Assembly: GCA_943735955.1 (NCBI GenBank)
Contig: OX030955.1
Location: forward strand, 3,798,835 to 3,862,834
Length of the DNA stretch: 64,000 nt
Source: Piscicola geometra
Taxonomy: Eukaryota > Annelida > Clitellata > Hirudinida > Piscicolidae
Direction: 5' to 3'
Below, in pieces: positions 45,601 to 57,600 of the stretch. Both the position numbers and the translations under genes were made by a program. The first letter of the stretch is position 1. Every line of letters starts with the position of its first letter. The notes beneath the pieces were generated by a model. The model had not been told where the DNA came from, did not search any database, and worked only from the letters and a program-made list of their open reading frames with translations.

Positions 45601-48600
45601 AAGTGTTGTTTCAGTTGTAGTAGTGTCAAGTAGTGTGGTTTCAGTTGTAGCAGTGTCAAGTAGTGTGGTTTCAGTTGTAGCAGTGTCAAGTAGTGTGGTT
45701 TCAGTTGTAGCAGTGTCATTGAGAGTGGTTTCAGATGTAGCATCAACTTCTTCCACTTCAGTTACGTCTTCTATTGATTGTGTGAAAGATGTGACAGGAA
45801 CAGTAGTGGATTCGGTTGTTTCGATCTCTGCAGCAACAGTAGTTTCGAGTGTTGTGATTGTTGCATTAATGTCAAGTGTCGTTGGGATAGTTGTAGCAGT
45901 GTCAAGGAGTGTGGTTTCAGTTGTAACAGTGTCAAGGAGTGGTGTATCAGTTGTAGCAGTGTCGGAGAGAGTTGTTTCAGTTGTAGCAGTGTCAAGCAGT
46001 GTGGTTGTAATTGTAGCAGTGTCAAGGAGTGGTGTTTCAGTTGTAGCAGTGTCAAGTAGTGTGGTTTCAGTTGTAGCAGTGTCAAGTAGTGTGGTTTCAG
46101 TTGTAGCAGTGTCAAGTAGTGTGGTTTCAGTTGTAGCAGTGTCGAAGAGAGTGGTTTCAGATGTAACATCAACTTCTTCCACTTCAGTTACGTCTTCTAT
46201 TGATGGTGTGAAAGATGTGATAGGAACAGTAGTGGATTCGGTTGTTTCGTTCTCTGCAGCAACAGTAGTTTCGAGTGTTGTGATTGTTGCATTAATGTCA
46301 AGTGAAGTTGGAATAGTTGTCGCAGTGTCAAGGAGTGTGGATTCAGTTGTAACAGTGTCAAGGAGTGGTGTTTTAGTTGTAGCAGTGTCGAGAAGTGTGG
46401 ATTCAGTTGTAACAGTGTCGAGAAGTGTGGTTGCAGTTGTAGCAGTGTCAAGTAGTGTGGTTCCAGTTGTAGCAGTGTCAAGGAGTGGTGTTTCAGTTGT
46501 AGCAGTGTCGAAGAGAGTGGTTACAGTTGTAGCAGTGTCAAGGAGTGGTGTTTCAGTTGTAGCAGTGTCAAGAAGTGTGGTTTCAGTTGTAGCAGTGTCA
46601 AGGAGTGTGGTTTCGGTTGTAACAGTGTCGAGGAGTGTGGTTTCAGTTGTAGCAGTGTCAAGTAGTGTGGTTTCAGTTGTAGCAGTGTCGAAGAGTGTGG
46701 TTTCAGTTGTCGCAGTGTCGAGCAGTGTGGTTTCAGTTGTAGCAGTGTCAATTAGTGTGGTTTCAGTTGTAGCAGTGTCGAAGAGAGTGGTTTCAGTTGT
46801 AACATCAACTTCTTCCACTTTAGTTACGTCTTCTATTGATGGTGTGAAAGATGTGATAGGAACAGTAGTGAATTCGGTTGTTTCGATCTCTTCAGCAACA
46901 GTAGTTTCGAGTGTTGTGATTGTTGCATTAATGTCAAGTGTCGTTGGGATAGTTGTAGCAGTGTCGAGATGTGTGGTTTCAATTGTAGCAGTGTCAAGGA
47001 GTGTGGTTTCAGTTGTAGCAGTGTCGAGGAGCGTGGTTTCAGTTGTAACAGTGTCGAAGAGTGTGGTTTCAGTTGTAGCAGTGTCGAAGAGAGGGGTTAC
47101 AGTTGTAGCAGTGTCAAGCAATGTGGTTTCAGTTGTCGCAGTGTCGAGCAGTGTGGTTTCAGTTTTAGCCGTGTCAAGGAGTGTGGTTTCAGTTGTCGCA
47201 GTGTCGAGCAGTGTGGTTTCAGTTGTAGCAGTGTCAAGTAGTGTGGTTTCAGTTGTAGCAGTGTCAAGTAGTGTGGTTTCAGTTGTAGCAGTGTCAAGTA
47301 GTGTGGTTTCAGTTGTAGCAGTGTCAAGTAGTGTGGTTTCAGTTGTAGCAGTGTCAAGTAGCGTGGTTTCAGTTGTAGCAGTGTCAAGTAGTGTGGTTTC
47401 AGTTGTAGCAGTGTCATAGAGAGTGGTTTCAGATGTAGCATCAACTTCTTCCACTTCAGTTACGTCTTCTATTGATGGTGTGAAAGATGTGATAGGAACA
47501 GTAGTGAATTCGGTTGTTTCGATCTCTTCAGCAACAGTAGTTTCGAGTGTTGTGATTGTTGCATTAATGTCAAGTGTCGTTGGGATAGTAGTAGCAGTGT
47601 CAAGGAGTGTGGTTTCAGTTGTAACAGTGTCAAGGAGTGGTGTTTCAGTTGTAGCAGTGTCGAAGAGAGTTGTTTCAGTTGTAGCAGTGTCGAGAAGTGT
47701 GGTTCCAGTTGTAGCAGTGTCGAGAAGTGTGGTTGCAGTTGTAGCAGTGTCAAGTAGTGTGGTTCCAGTTGTAGCAGTGTCAAGGAGTGGTGTTTCAGTT
47801 GTAGCAGTGTCGAAAAGTGTGGTTTCAGTTGTAGCAGTGTCGAAGAGAGTGGTTACAGTTGTAGCAGTGTCAAGGAGTGGTGTTTCAGTTGTAGCAGTGT
47901 CAAGGAGTGTGGTTTGGGTTGTAACAGTGTCGACGAGTGTGGTTTCAGTTGTAGCAGTGTCAAGAAGTGTGGTTTCAGTTGTAGCAGTGTCAAGGAGTGT
48001 TGTTTCAGTTGTAACAGTGTCGAGGAGTGTGGTTTCAGTTGTAGCAGTGTCAAGTAGTGTGGTTTCAGTTGTAGCAGTGTCGAAAAGTGTGATTTCAGTT
48101 GTCGCAGTGTCGAGCAGTGTGGTTTCAGTTGTAGCAGTGTCAAGTAGTGTGGTTTCAGTTGTAGCAGTGTCGAAGAGAGTGGTTTCAGTTGTAACATCAA
48201 CTTCTTCCACTTCAGTTACGTCTTCTATTGATGGTGTGAAAGATGTGATAGGAACAGTAGTGAATTCGGTTGTTTCGATCTCTTCAGCAACAGTAGTTTC
48301 GAGTGTTGTGATTGTTGCATTAATGTCAAGTGTCGTTGGGATAGTAGTAGCAGTGTCAAGGAGTGTGGTTTCAGTTGTAACAGTGTCAAGGAGTGGTGTT
48401 TCAGTTGTAGCAGTGTCGAAGAGAGTTGTTTTAGTTGTTGCAGTGTCGAAGAGAGTGGTTACAGTTGTAGCAGTGTCAAGGAGTGGTGTTTCAGTTGTAG
48501 CAGTGTCAAGGAGTGTGGTTTCAGTTGTAGCAGTGTCAAGGAGTGTGGTTTCGGTTGTAACAGTGTCGAGGAGTGTGGTTTCAGTTGTAGCAGTGTCAAG

Positions 48601-51600
48601 TAGTGTGGTTTCAGTTGTAGCAGTGTCGAAGAGTGTGGTTTCAGTTGTCGCAGTGTCGAGCAGTGTGGTTTCAGTTGTAGCAGTGTCAAGTAGTGTGGTT
48701 TCAGTTGTAGCAGTGTCGAAGAGTGTGGTTTCAGTTGTCGCAGTGTCGAGCAGTGTGGTTTCAGTTGTAGCAGTGTCAAGTAGTGTGGTTTCAGTTGTAG
48801 CAGTGTCAAGTAGTGTGGTTTCAGTTGTAGCAGTGTCAAGTAGTGTGGTTTCAGTTGTAGCAGTGTCAAGTAGTGTGGTTTCAGTTGTAGCAGTGTCAAG
48901 TAGCGTGGTTTCAGTTGTAGCAGTGTCAAGTAGTGTGGTTTCAGTTGTAGCAGTGTCATAGAGAGTGGTTTCAGATGTAGCATCAACTTCTTCCACTTCA
49001 GTTACGTCTTCTATTGATGGTGTGAAAGATGTGATAGGAACAGTAGTGAATTCGGTTGTTTCGATCTCTTCAGCAACAGTAGTTTCGAGTGTTGTGATTG
49101 TTGCATTAATGTCAAGTGTCGTTGGGATAGTAGTAGCAGTGTCAAGGAGTGTGGTTTCAGTTGTAACAGTGTCAAGGAGTGGTGTTTCAGTTGTAGCAGT
49201 GTCGAAGAGAGTTGTTTTAGTTGTAGCAGTGTCGAAGAGAGTGGTTACAGTTGTAGCAGTGTCAAGGAGTGGTGTTTCAGTTGTAGCAGTGTCAAGGAGT
49301 GTGGTTTCAGTTGTAGCAGTTTCAAGGAGTGTGGTTTCGGTTGTAACAGTGTCGAGGAGTGTGGTTTCAGTTGTAGCAGTGTCAAGTAGTGTGGTTTCAG
49401 TTGTAGCAGTGTCAAGGAGTGTTGTTTCAGTTGTAACAGTGTCGAGCAGTGTGGTTTCAGTTGTAGCAGTGTCAAGTAGTGTGGTTTCAGTTGTAGCAGT
49501 GTCGAAGAGTGTGGTTTCAGTTGTCGCAGTGTCGAGCAGTGTGGTTTCAGTTGTAGCAGTGTCAAGTAGTGTGGTTTCAGTTGTAGCAGTGTCAAGTAGT
49601 GTGGTTTCAGTTGTAGCAGTGTCAAGTAGTGTGGTTTCAGTTGTAGCAGTGTCAAGTAGTGTGGTTTCAGTTGTAGCAGTGTCAAGTAGCGTGGTTTCAG
49701 TTGTAGCATTGTCAAGTAGTGTGGTTTCAGTTGTAGCAGTGTCATAGAGAGTGGTTTCAGATGTAGCATCAACTTCTTCCACTTCAGTTACGTCTTCTAT
49801 TGATGGTGTGAAAGATGTGATAGGAACAGTAGTGAATTCGGTTGTTTCGATCTCTTCAGCAACAGTAGTTTCGAGTGTTGTGATTGTTGCATTAATGTCA
49901 AGTGTCGTTGGGATAGTAGTAGCAGTGTCAAGGAGTGTGGTTTCAGTTGTAACAGTGTCAAGGAGTGGTGTTTCAGTTGTAGCAGTGTCGAAGAGAGTTG
50001 TTTCAGTTGTAGCAGTGTCGAGAAGTGTGGTTCCAGTTGTAGCAGTGTCGAGAAGTGTGGTTGCAGTTGTAGCAGTGTCAAGTAGTGTGGTTCCAGTTGT
50101 AGCAGTGTCAAGGAGTGGTGTTTCAGTTGTAGCAGTGTCGAAAAGTGTGGTTTCAGTTGTAGCAGTGTCGAAGAGAGTGGTTACAGTTGTAGCAGTGTCA
50201 AGGAGTGGTGTTTCAGTTGTAGCAGTGTCAAGGAGTGTGGTTTGGGTTGTAACAGTGTCGACGAGTGTGGTTTCAGTTGTAGCAGTGTCAAGAAGTGTGG
50301 TTTCAGTTGTAGCAGTGTCAAGGAGTGTTGTTTCAGTTGTAACAGTGTCGAGGAGTGTGGTTTCAGTTGTAGCAGTGTCAAGTAGTGTGGTTTCAGTTGT
50401 AGCAGTGTCGAAGAGTGTGATTTCAGTTGTCGCAGTGTCGAGCAGTGTGGTTTCAGTTGTAGCAGTGTCAAGTAGTGTGGTTTCAGTTGTAGCAGTGTCG
50501 AAGAGAGTGGTTTCAGTTGTAACATCAACTTCTTCCACTTCAGTTACGTCTTCTATTGATGGTGTGAAAGATGTGATAGGAACAGTAGTGAATTCGGTTG
50601 TTTCGATCTCTTCAGCAACAGTAGTTTCGAGTGTTGTGATTGTTGCATTAATGTCAAGTGTCGTTGGGATAGTAGTAGCAGTGTCAAGGAGTGTGGTTTC
50701 AGTTGTAACAGTGTCAAGGAGTGGTGTTTCAGTTGTAGCAGTGTCGAAGAGAGTTGTTTTAGTTGTAGCAGTGTCGAAGAGAGTGGTTACAGTTGTAGCA
50801 GTGTCAAGGAGTGGTGTTTCAGTTGTAGCAGTGTCAAGGAGTGTGGTTTCAGTTGTAGCAGTGTCAAGGAGTGTGGTTTCGGTTGTAACAGTGTCGAGGA
50901 GTGTGGTTTCAGTTGTAGCAGTGTCAAGTAGTGTGGTTTCAGTTGTAGCAGTGTCGAAGAGTGTGGTTTCAGTTGTCGCAGTGTCGAGCAGTGTGGTTTC
51001 AGTTGTAGCAGTGTCAATTAGTGTGGTTTCAGTTGTAGCAGTGTCGAAGAGAGTGGTTTCAGTTGTAACATCAACTTCTTCCACTTTAGTTACGTCTTCT
51101 ATTGATGGTGTGAAAGATGTGATAGGAACAGTAGTGAATTCGGTTGTTTCGATCTCTTCAGCAACAGTAGTTTCGAGTGTTGTGATTGTTGCATTAATGT
51201 CAAGTGTCGTTGGGATAGTTGTAGCAGTGTCGAGATGTGTGATTTCAGTTGTAGCAGTGTCAAGGAGTGTGGTTTCAGTTGTAGCAGTGTCGAGGAGCGT
51301 GGTTTCAGTTGTAACAGTGTCGAAGAGTGTGGTTTCAGTTGTAGCAGTGTCGAAGAGAGGGGTTACAGTTGTAGCAGTGTCAAGCAATGTGGTTTCAGTT
51401 GTCGCAGTGTCGAGCAGTGTGGTTTCAGTTTTAGCAGTGTCAACGAGTGTGGTTTCAGTTGTCGCAGTGTCAAGTAGTGTGGTTTCAGTTGTAGCAGTGT
51501 CAAGTAGTGTGGTTTCAGTTGTAGCAGTGTCAAGTAGTGTGGTTTCAGTTGTAGCAGTGTCAAGTAGCGTGGTTTCAGTTGTAGCAGTGTCAAGTAGTGT

Positions 51601-54600
51601 GGTTTCAGTTGTAGCAGTGTCATAGAGAGTGGTTTCAGATGTAGCATCAACTTCTTCCACTTCAGTTACGTCTTCTATTGATGGTGTGAAAGATGTGATA
51701 GGAACAGTAGTGAATTCGGTTGTTTCGATCTCTTCAGCAACAGTAGTTTCGAGTGTTGTGATTGTTGCATTAATGTCAAGTGTCGTTGGGATAGTAGTAG
51801 CAGTGTCAAGGAGTGTGGTTTCAGTTGTAACAGTGTCAAGGAGTGGTGTTTCAGTTGTAGCAGTGTCGAAGAGAGTTGTTTCAGTTGTAGCAGTGTCGAG
51901 AAGTGTGGTTCCAGTTGTAGCAGTGTCGAGAAGTGTGGTTGCAGTTGTAGCAGTGTCAAGTAGTGTGGTTCCAGTTGTAGCAGTGTCAAGGAGTGGTGTT
52001 TCAGTTGTAGCAGTGTCGAAAAGTGTGGTTTCAGTTGTAGCAGTGTCGAAGAGAGTGGTTACAGTTGTAGCAGTGTCAAGGAGTGGTGTTTCAGTTGTAG
52101 CAGTGTCAAGGAGTGTGGTTTGGGTTGTAACAGTGTCGACGAGTGTGGTTTCAGTTGTAGCAGTGTCAAGAAGTGTGGTTTCAGTTGTAGCAGTGTCAAG
52201 GAGTGTTGTTTCAGTTGTAACAGTGTCGAGGAGTGTGGTTTCAGTTGTAGCAGTGTCAAGTAGTGTGGTTTCAGTTGTAGCAGTGTCGAAGAGTGTGATT
52301 TCAGTTGTCGCAGTGTCGAGCAGTGTGGTTTCAGTTGTTACAGTGTCAAGTAGTGTGGTTTCAGTTGTAGCAGTGTCGAAGAGAGTGGTTTCAGTTGTAA
52401 CATCAACTTCTTCCACTTCAGTTACGTCTTCTATTGATGGTGTGAAAGATGTGATAGGAACAGTAGTGAATTCGGTTGTTTCGATCTCTTCAGCAACAGT
52501 AGTTTCGAGTGTTGTGATTGTTGCATTAATGTCAAGTGTCGTTGGGATAGTAGTAGCAGTGTCAAGGAGTGTGGTTTCAGTTGTAACAGTGTCAAGGAGT
52601 GGTGTTTCAGTTGTAGCAGTGTCGAAGAGAGTTGTTTTAGTTGTAGCAGTGTCGAAGAGAGTGGTTACAGTTGTAGCAGTGTCAAGGAGTGGTGTTTCAG
52701 TTGTAGCAGTGTCAAGGAGTGTGGTTTCAGTTGTAGCAGTGTCGAGAAGTATGGTTGCAGTTGTAGCAGTGTCAAGTAGTGTGGTTCCAGTTGTAGCAGT
52801 GTCAAGGAGTGGTGTTTCAGTTGTAGCAGAGTCGAAAAGTGTGGTTTCAGTTGTAGCAGTGTCGAAGAGAGTGGTTACAGTTGTAGCAGTGTCAAGGAGT
52901 GGTGTTTCAGTTGTAGCAGTGTCAAGAAGTGTGGTTTCAGTTGTAGCAGTGTCAAGCAATGTGGTTTCAGTTGTAGCAGTGTCGAGAAGTGTGGTTTCAG
53001 TTGTCGCAGTGTCGAGCAGTGTGGTTTCAGTTGTAGCAGTGTCAAGGAATGGTGTTTCAGTTGTAGCAGTGTCAAGGAGTATGGTTTCAGTTGTAGCAGT
53101 GTCAAGGAGTGTGGTGTCGGTTGTAACAGTGTCGAGGAGTGTGGTTTCAGTTGTAGCAGTGTCAAGTAGTGTGGTTTCAGTTGTAGCAGTGTCGAAGAGT
53201 GTGGTTTCAGTTGTCGCAGTGTCGAGCAATGTGGTTTCAGTTGTAGCAGTGTCAAAGAGTGGTGTTTCGGTTGTAACAGTGGAGAGGAGTGTGGTTTCAG
53301 TTGTAGCAGTGTCGAAGAGAGTGGTTTCAGTTGTAACATCAACTTCTTCCACTTCAGTTACTTCTTCTATTGATGGTGTGAAAGATGTGACAGGAACAGT
53401 AGTGGATTCGATTGTTTCGATCTCTGCAGCAACAGTAGTTTCGAGTGTTGTGATTGTTGCATTAATGTCAAGTGTCGTTGGGATAGTTGTAGCAGTGTCG
53501 AAATGTGTGGTTTCAGTTGTAGCAGTGTCAAGTAGTGTGGTTTCAGTTGTAGCAGTGTCAAAGAGAGTGGTTACAGTTGTAGCAGTGTCAAGGAGTGGTG
53601 TTTCAGTTGAAGCAGTGTCAAGGAGTGTGGTTTCGGTTGTAACAGTGTCGAGGAGTGTGGTTTCAGTTGTAGCAGTGTCAAGTAGTGTGGTTTCAGTTGT
53701 AGCAGTGTCGAAGAGTGTGGTTTCAGTTGTCGCAGTGTCAAGCAGTGTGGTTTCAGTTGTAGCAGTGTCAATTAGTGTGGTTTCAGTTGTAGCAGTGTCG
53801 AAGAGAGTGGTTTCAGTTGTAACATCAACTTCTTCCACTTCAGTTACGTCTTCTATTGATGGTGTGAAAGATATGATAGGAACAGTAGTGAATTCGGTTG
53901 TTTCGATCACTGCAGCAACAGTAGTTTCGAGTGTTGTGATTGTTGCATTAATGTCAAGTGTCGTTGGGATAGTTGTAGCAGTGTCAAAGAGTGTGGTTTC
54001 AGTTGTAACAGTGTCAAGGAGTGGTGTTTCAGTTGTAGCAGTGTCAAAGAGAGTGGTTTCAGTTGTAGCAGTGTCAAAGAGAGTGGTTTCAGTTGTAGCA
54101 GTGTCGAAGAGAGTTGTTTCAGTTGTAGCAGTGTCATGCAATGTGGTTTCAGTTGTAGCAGTGTCGAGAAGTGTGGTTTCAGTTGTAGCAGTGTCGAGAA
54201 GTGTGGTTGCAGTTGTAGCAGCGTCAAGTAGTGTGGTTCCAGTTGAAGCAGTGTCAAGGAGTGGTGTTTCAGTTGTTGCAGTGTCGAAGAGAGTGGTTAC
54301 AGTTGTAGCAGTGTCAAGGAGTGGTGTTTCAGTTGTAGCAGTGTCAAGGAGTGTGGTTTCAGTTGTAGCAGTGTCAAGTAGTGGTGTTTCAGTTGTAGCA
54401 GTGTCAAGAAGTGTGGTTTCAGTTGTAGCAGTGTAAAGCAATGTGGTTTCAGTTGTAGCAGTGTCGAGAAGTGTGGTTTCAGTTGTCGCAGTGTCGAGCA
54501 GTGTGGTTTCAGTTGTAGCAGTGTCAAGGAGTGGTGTTTCAGTTGTAGCAGTGTCAAGGAGTGTGGTTTCAGTTGTAGCAGTGTCAAGGAGTGTGGTGTC

Positions 54601-57600
54601 GGTTGTAACAGTGTCGAGGAGTGTGGTTTCAGTTGTAGCAGTGTCAAGTAGTGTGGTTTCAGTTGTAGCAGTGTCGAAGAGTGTGGTTTCAGTTGTCGCA
54701 GTGTCGAGCAGTGTGGTTTCAGTTGTAGCAGTGTCAAAGAGTGTGGTTTCAGTTGTAGCAGTGTCAAGTAGTGTGGTTTCAGTTGTAGCAGTGTCGAAGA
54801 GTGTGGTTTCAGTTGTAGCAGTGTCGAGATGTGTGGTTTCAGTTGTAGCTGTGTCAAGGAGTGTGGTTTCAGTTGTAGAAGTGTCGAGGAGTGTGGTTTC
54901 AGTTGTAACAGTGTCGAAGAGTGTGGTTTCAGTTGTAGCAGTGTCGAAGAGAGTGGTTACAGTTGTAGCAGTTTGAAGCAGTGTGGCTTCAGTTGTAGCA
55001 GTGTCGAGAAGTGTGGTTTTAGTTCTCGCAGTGTCGAGAAGTGTGGTTTCAGTTGTAGCAAAGTCAAGTAGTGTGGTTTCAGTTATAGCAGTGTCATTGA
55101 GAGTGGTTTCAGATGTATCATCAACTTCTTCCACTTCAGTTACTTCTTCTATTGATGGTGTGAAAGATGTGATAGGAACAGTAATGGATTCGGTTGTTTC
55201 GATCTCTGCAGCAACAGTAGTTTCGAGTGTTGTGATTGTTGCATTAATGTCAAGTGTCGTTGGGATAGTTGTAGCAGTATCGAAATGTGTGGTTTCAGTT
55301 GTAGCAGTGTCAAGTAGTGTGGTTTCAGTTGTAGCAGTGTCAAAGAGAGTGGTTTCAGATGTAGCATCAACTTCTTCCACTTCAGTTACGTCTTCTATTG
55401 ATGGTGTGAGAGATGTGATAGGAACAGTAGTGAATTCGGTTGTTTCGATCTCTGCAGCAACAGTAGTTTCGAGTGTTGTGATTGTTGCATTAATGTCAAG
55501 TGTCGTTGGGGTAGTTGTAGCAGTGTCGAGATGTGTGGTTTCAGTTGTAGCAGTGTCAAGTAGTGTGGTTTCAGTTGTAGCAGTGTCAAGGAGTGTGGTT
55601 TCAGTTGTAGCAGTGTCAAGTAGTGGTGTTTCAGTTGTAGCAGTGTCAAGGAGTGTAGCTTCAGTTGTAGCAGTGTCAAGGAGTGTGGCTTCAGTTGTAG
55701 CAGTGTCGAAGAGAGTTGTTTCAGTTGTAGCAGTGTCAAGCAGTGTGGTTTCAGTTGTAGCAGTGTCGAGAAGTGTGGTTTCAGTTGTCGCAGTGTCGAG
55801 TAGTGTGGTTTCAGATGTAGCAGTGTCAAGGGGTGTAGTTTCAGTTGTAGCAGTGTCAAGTAGTGGTGTTTCAGTTGTAGCAGTGTCAAGAAGTGTGGTT
55901 TCAGTTGTAGCAGTGTAAAGCAATGTGGTTTCAGTTGTAGCAGTGTCGAGAAGTGTGGTTTCAGTTGTCGCAGTGTCGAGCAGTGTGGTTTCAGTTGTAG
56001 CAGTGTCAAGGACTGGTGTTTCAGTTGTAGCAGTGTCGAGGAGTGTGGTTTCAGTTGTAGCAGTGTCAAGTAGTGTGGTTTCAGTTGTAGCAGTGTCGAA
56101 GAGTGTGGTTTCAGTTGTCGCAGTGTCGAGCAGTGTGGTTTCAGTTGTAGCAGTGTCGAAGAGTGTGGTTTCAGTTGTCGCAGTTTCGAGCAGTGTGGTT
56201 TCAGTTGTAGCAGTGTCAAGTAGTGTGGTTTCAGTTGTCGCAGTGTCGACGAGTGTGGTTTCTGTTGTAGCAGTGCCAAGAAGTGGTGTTTCAGTTGTAG
56301 TAGTGTCAAGTAGTGTGGTTTCAGTTGTTGCAGTGTCAAGTAGTGTGGTTTCAGTTGTAGCAGTGTCAAGAAGTGTGATTTCAGTTGTAGCAGTGTCAAG
56401 TAGTGTGGTTTCAGTTGTAGCAGTGTCATAGAGAGTGGTTTCAGATGTAGCATCAACTTCTTCCACTTCAGTTACGTCTTCTATTGATGGTGTGAAAGAT
56501 GTGATAGGAACAGTAGTGAATTCGGTTGTTTCGATCTCTGCAGCAACAGTAGTTTCGAGTGTTGTGATTGTTGCATTAATGTCAAGTGTCGTTGGGATAG
56601 TTGTAGCAGTGTCGAGATGTGTGGTTTCAGTTGTAACAGTGTCAAGGAGTGGTGTTTCAGTTGTAGCAGTGTCGAAGAGAGTTGTTTCAGTTGTTGCAGT
56701 GTCAAGGAGTGGTGTTTCAGTTGTAGCAGTGTCAAGGAGTGTGGTTTCAGTTGTAGCAGTGTCAAGTAGTGGTGTTTCAGTTGTAGCAGTGTCAAGAAGT
56801 GTGGTTTCAGTTGTAGCAGTGTCAAGCAATGTGGTTTCAGTTGTAGCAGTGTCGAGAAGTGTGGTTTCAGATGTAGCAGTGTCAAGGAGTGGTGTTTCAG
56901 TTGTAGCAGTGTCAAGGAGTGTGGTTTCAGTTGTAGCAGTGTCAAGGAGTGTGGTGTCGGTTGTAACAGTGTCGAGGAGTGTGGTTTCAGTTGTAGCAGT
57001 ATCAAGTAGTGTGGTTTCAGTTGTAGCAGTGTCGAAGAGTGTGGTTTCAGTTGTCGCAGTGTCGAGCAGTGTGGTTTCAGTTGTAGCAGTGTCAAAGAGT
57101 GGTGTTTCGGTTGTAACAGTGGAGAGGAGTGTGGTTTCAGTTGTAGCAGTGTCGAAGAGAGTGGTTTCAGTTGTAACATCAACTTCTTCCACTTCAGTTA
57201 CTTCTTCTATTGATGGTGTGAAAGATGTGACAGGAACAGTAGTGGATTCGGTTGTTTCGATCTCTGCAGCAACAGTAGTTTCGAGTGTTGTGATTTTTGC
57301 ATTAATGTCAAGTGTCGTTGGGATAGTTGTAGCAGTGTCGAAATGTGTGGTTTCAGTTGTAGCAGTGTCAAGTAGTGTGGTTTCAGTTGTAGCAGTGTCA
57401 AAGAGAGTGGTTTCAGATGTAGCATCAACTTCTTCCACTTCAGTTACGTCTTCTATTGATGGTGTGAAAGATGTGATAGGAACAGTAGTGAATTCGGTTG
57501 TTTCGATCTCTGCAGCAACAGTAGTTTCGAGTGTTGTGATTGTTGCATTAATGTCAAGTGTCGTTGGGGTAGTTGTAGCAGTGTCGAGATGTGTGGTTTC

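Noticed and set aside
34865..47419. A plus-strand open frame of 4184 codons (VVSVVAVS repeats), with many shorter ones in the same array
   Set aside because: The 30-bp unit is a multiple of three and lacks stops in most frames, so antisense frames stay open automatically. The plus frames are broken repeatedly across the array, whereas the minus frame is open throughout, flows into a non-repetitive C-terminus and has a proper splice site.
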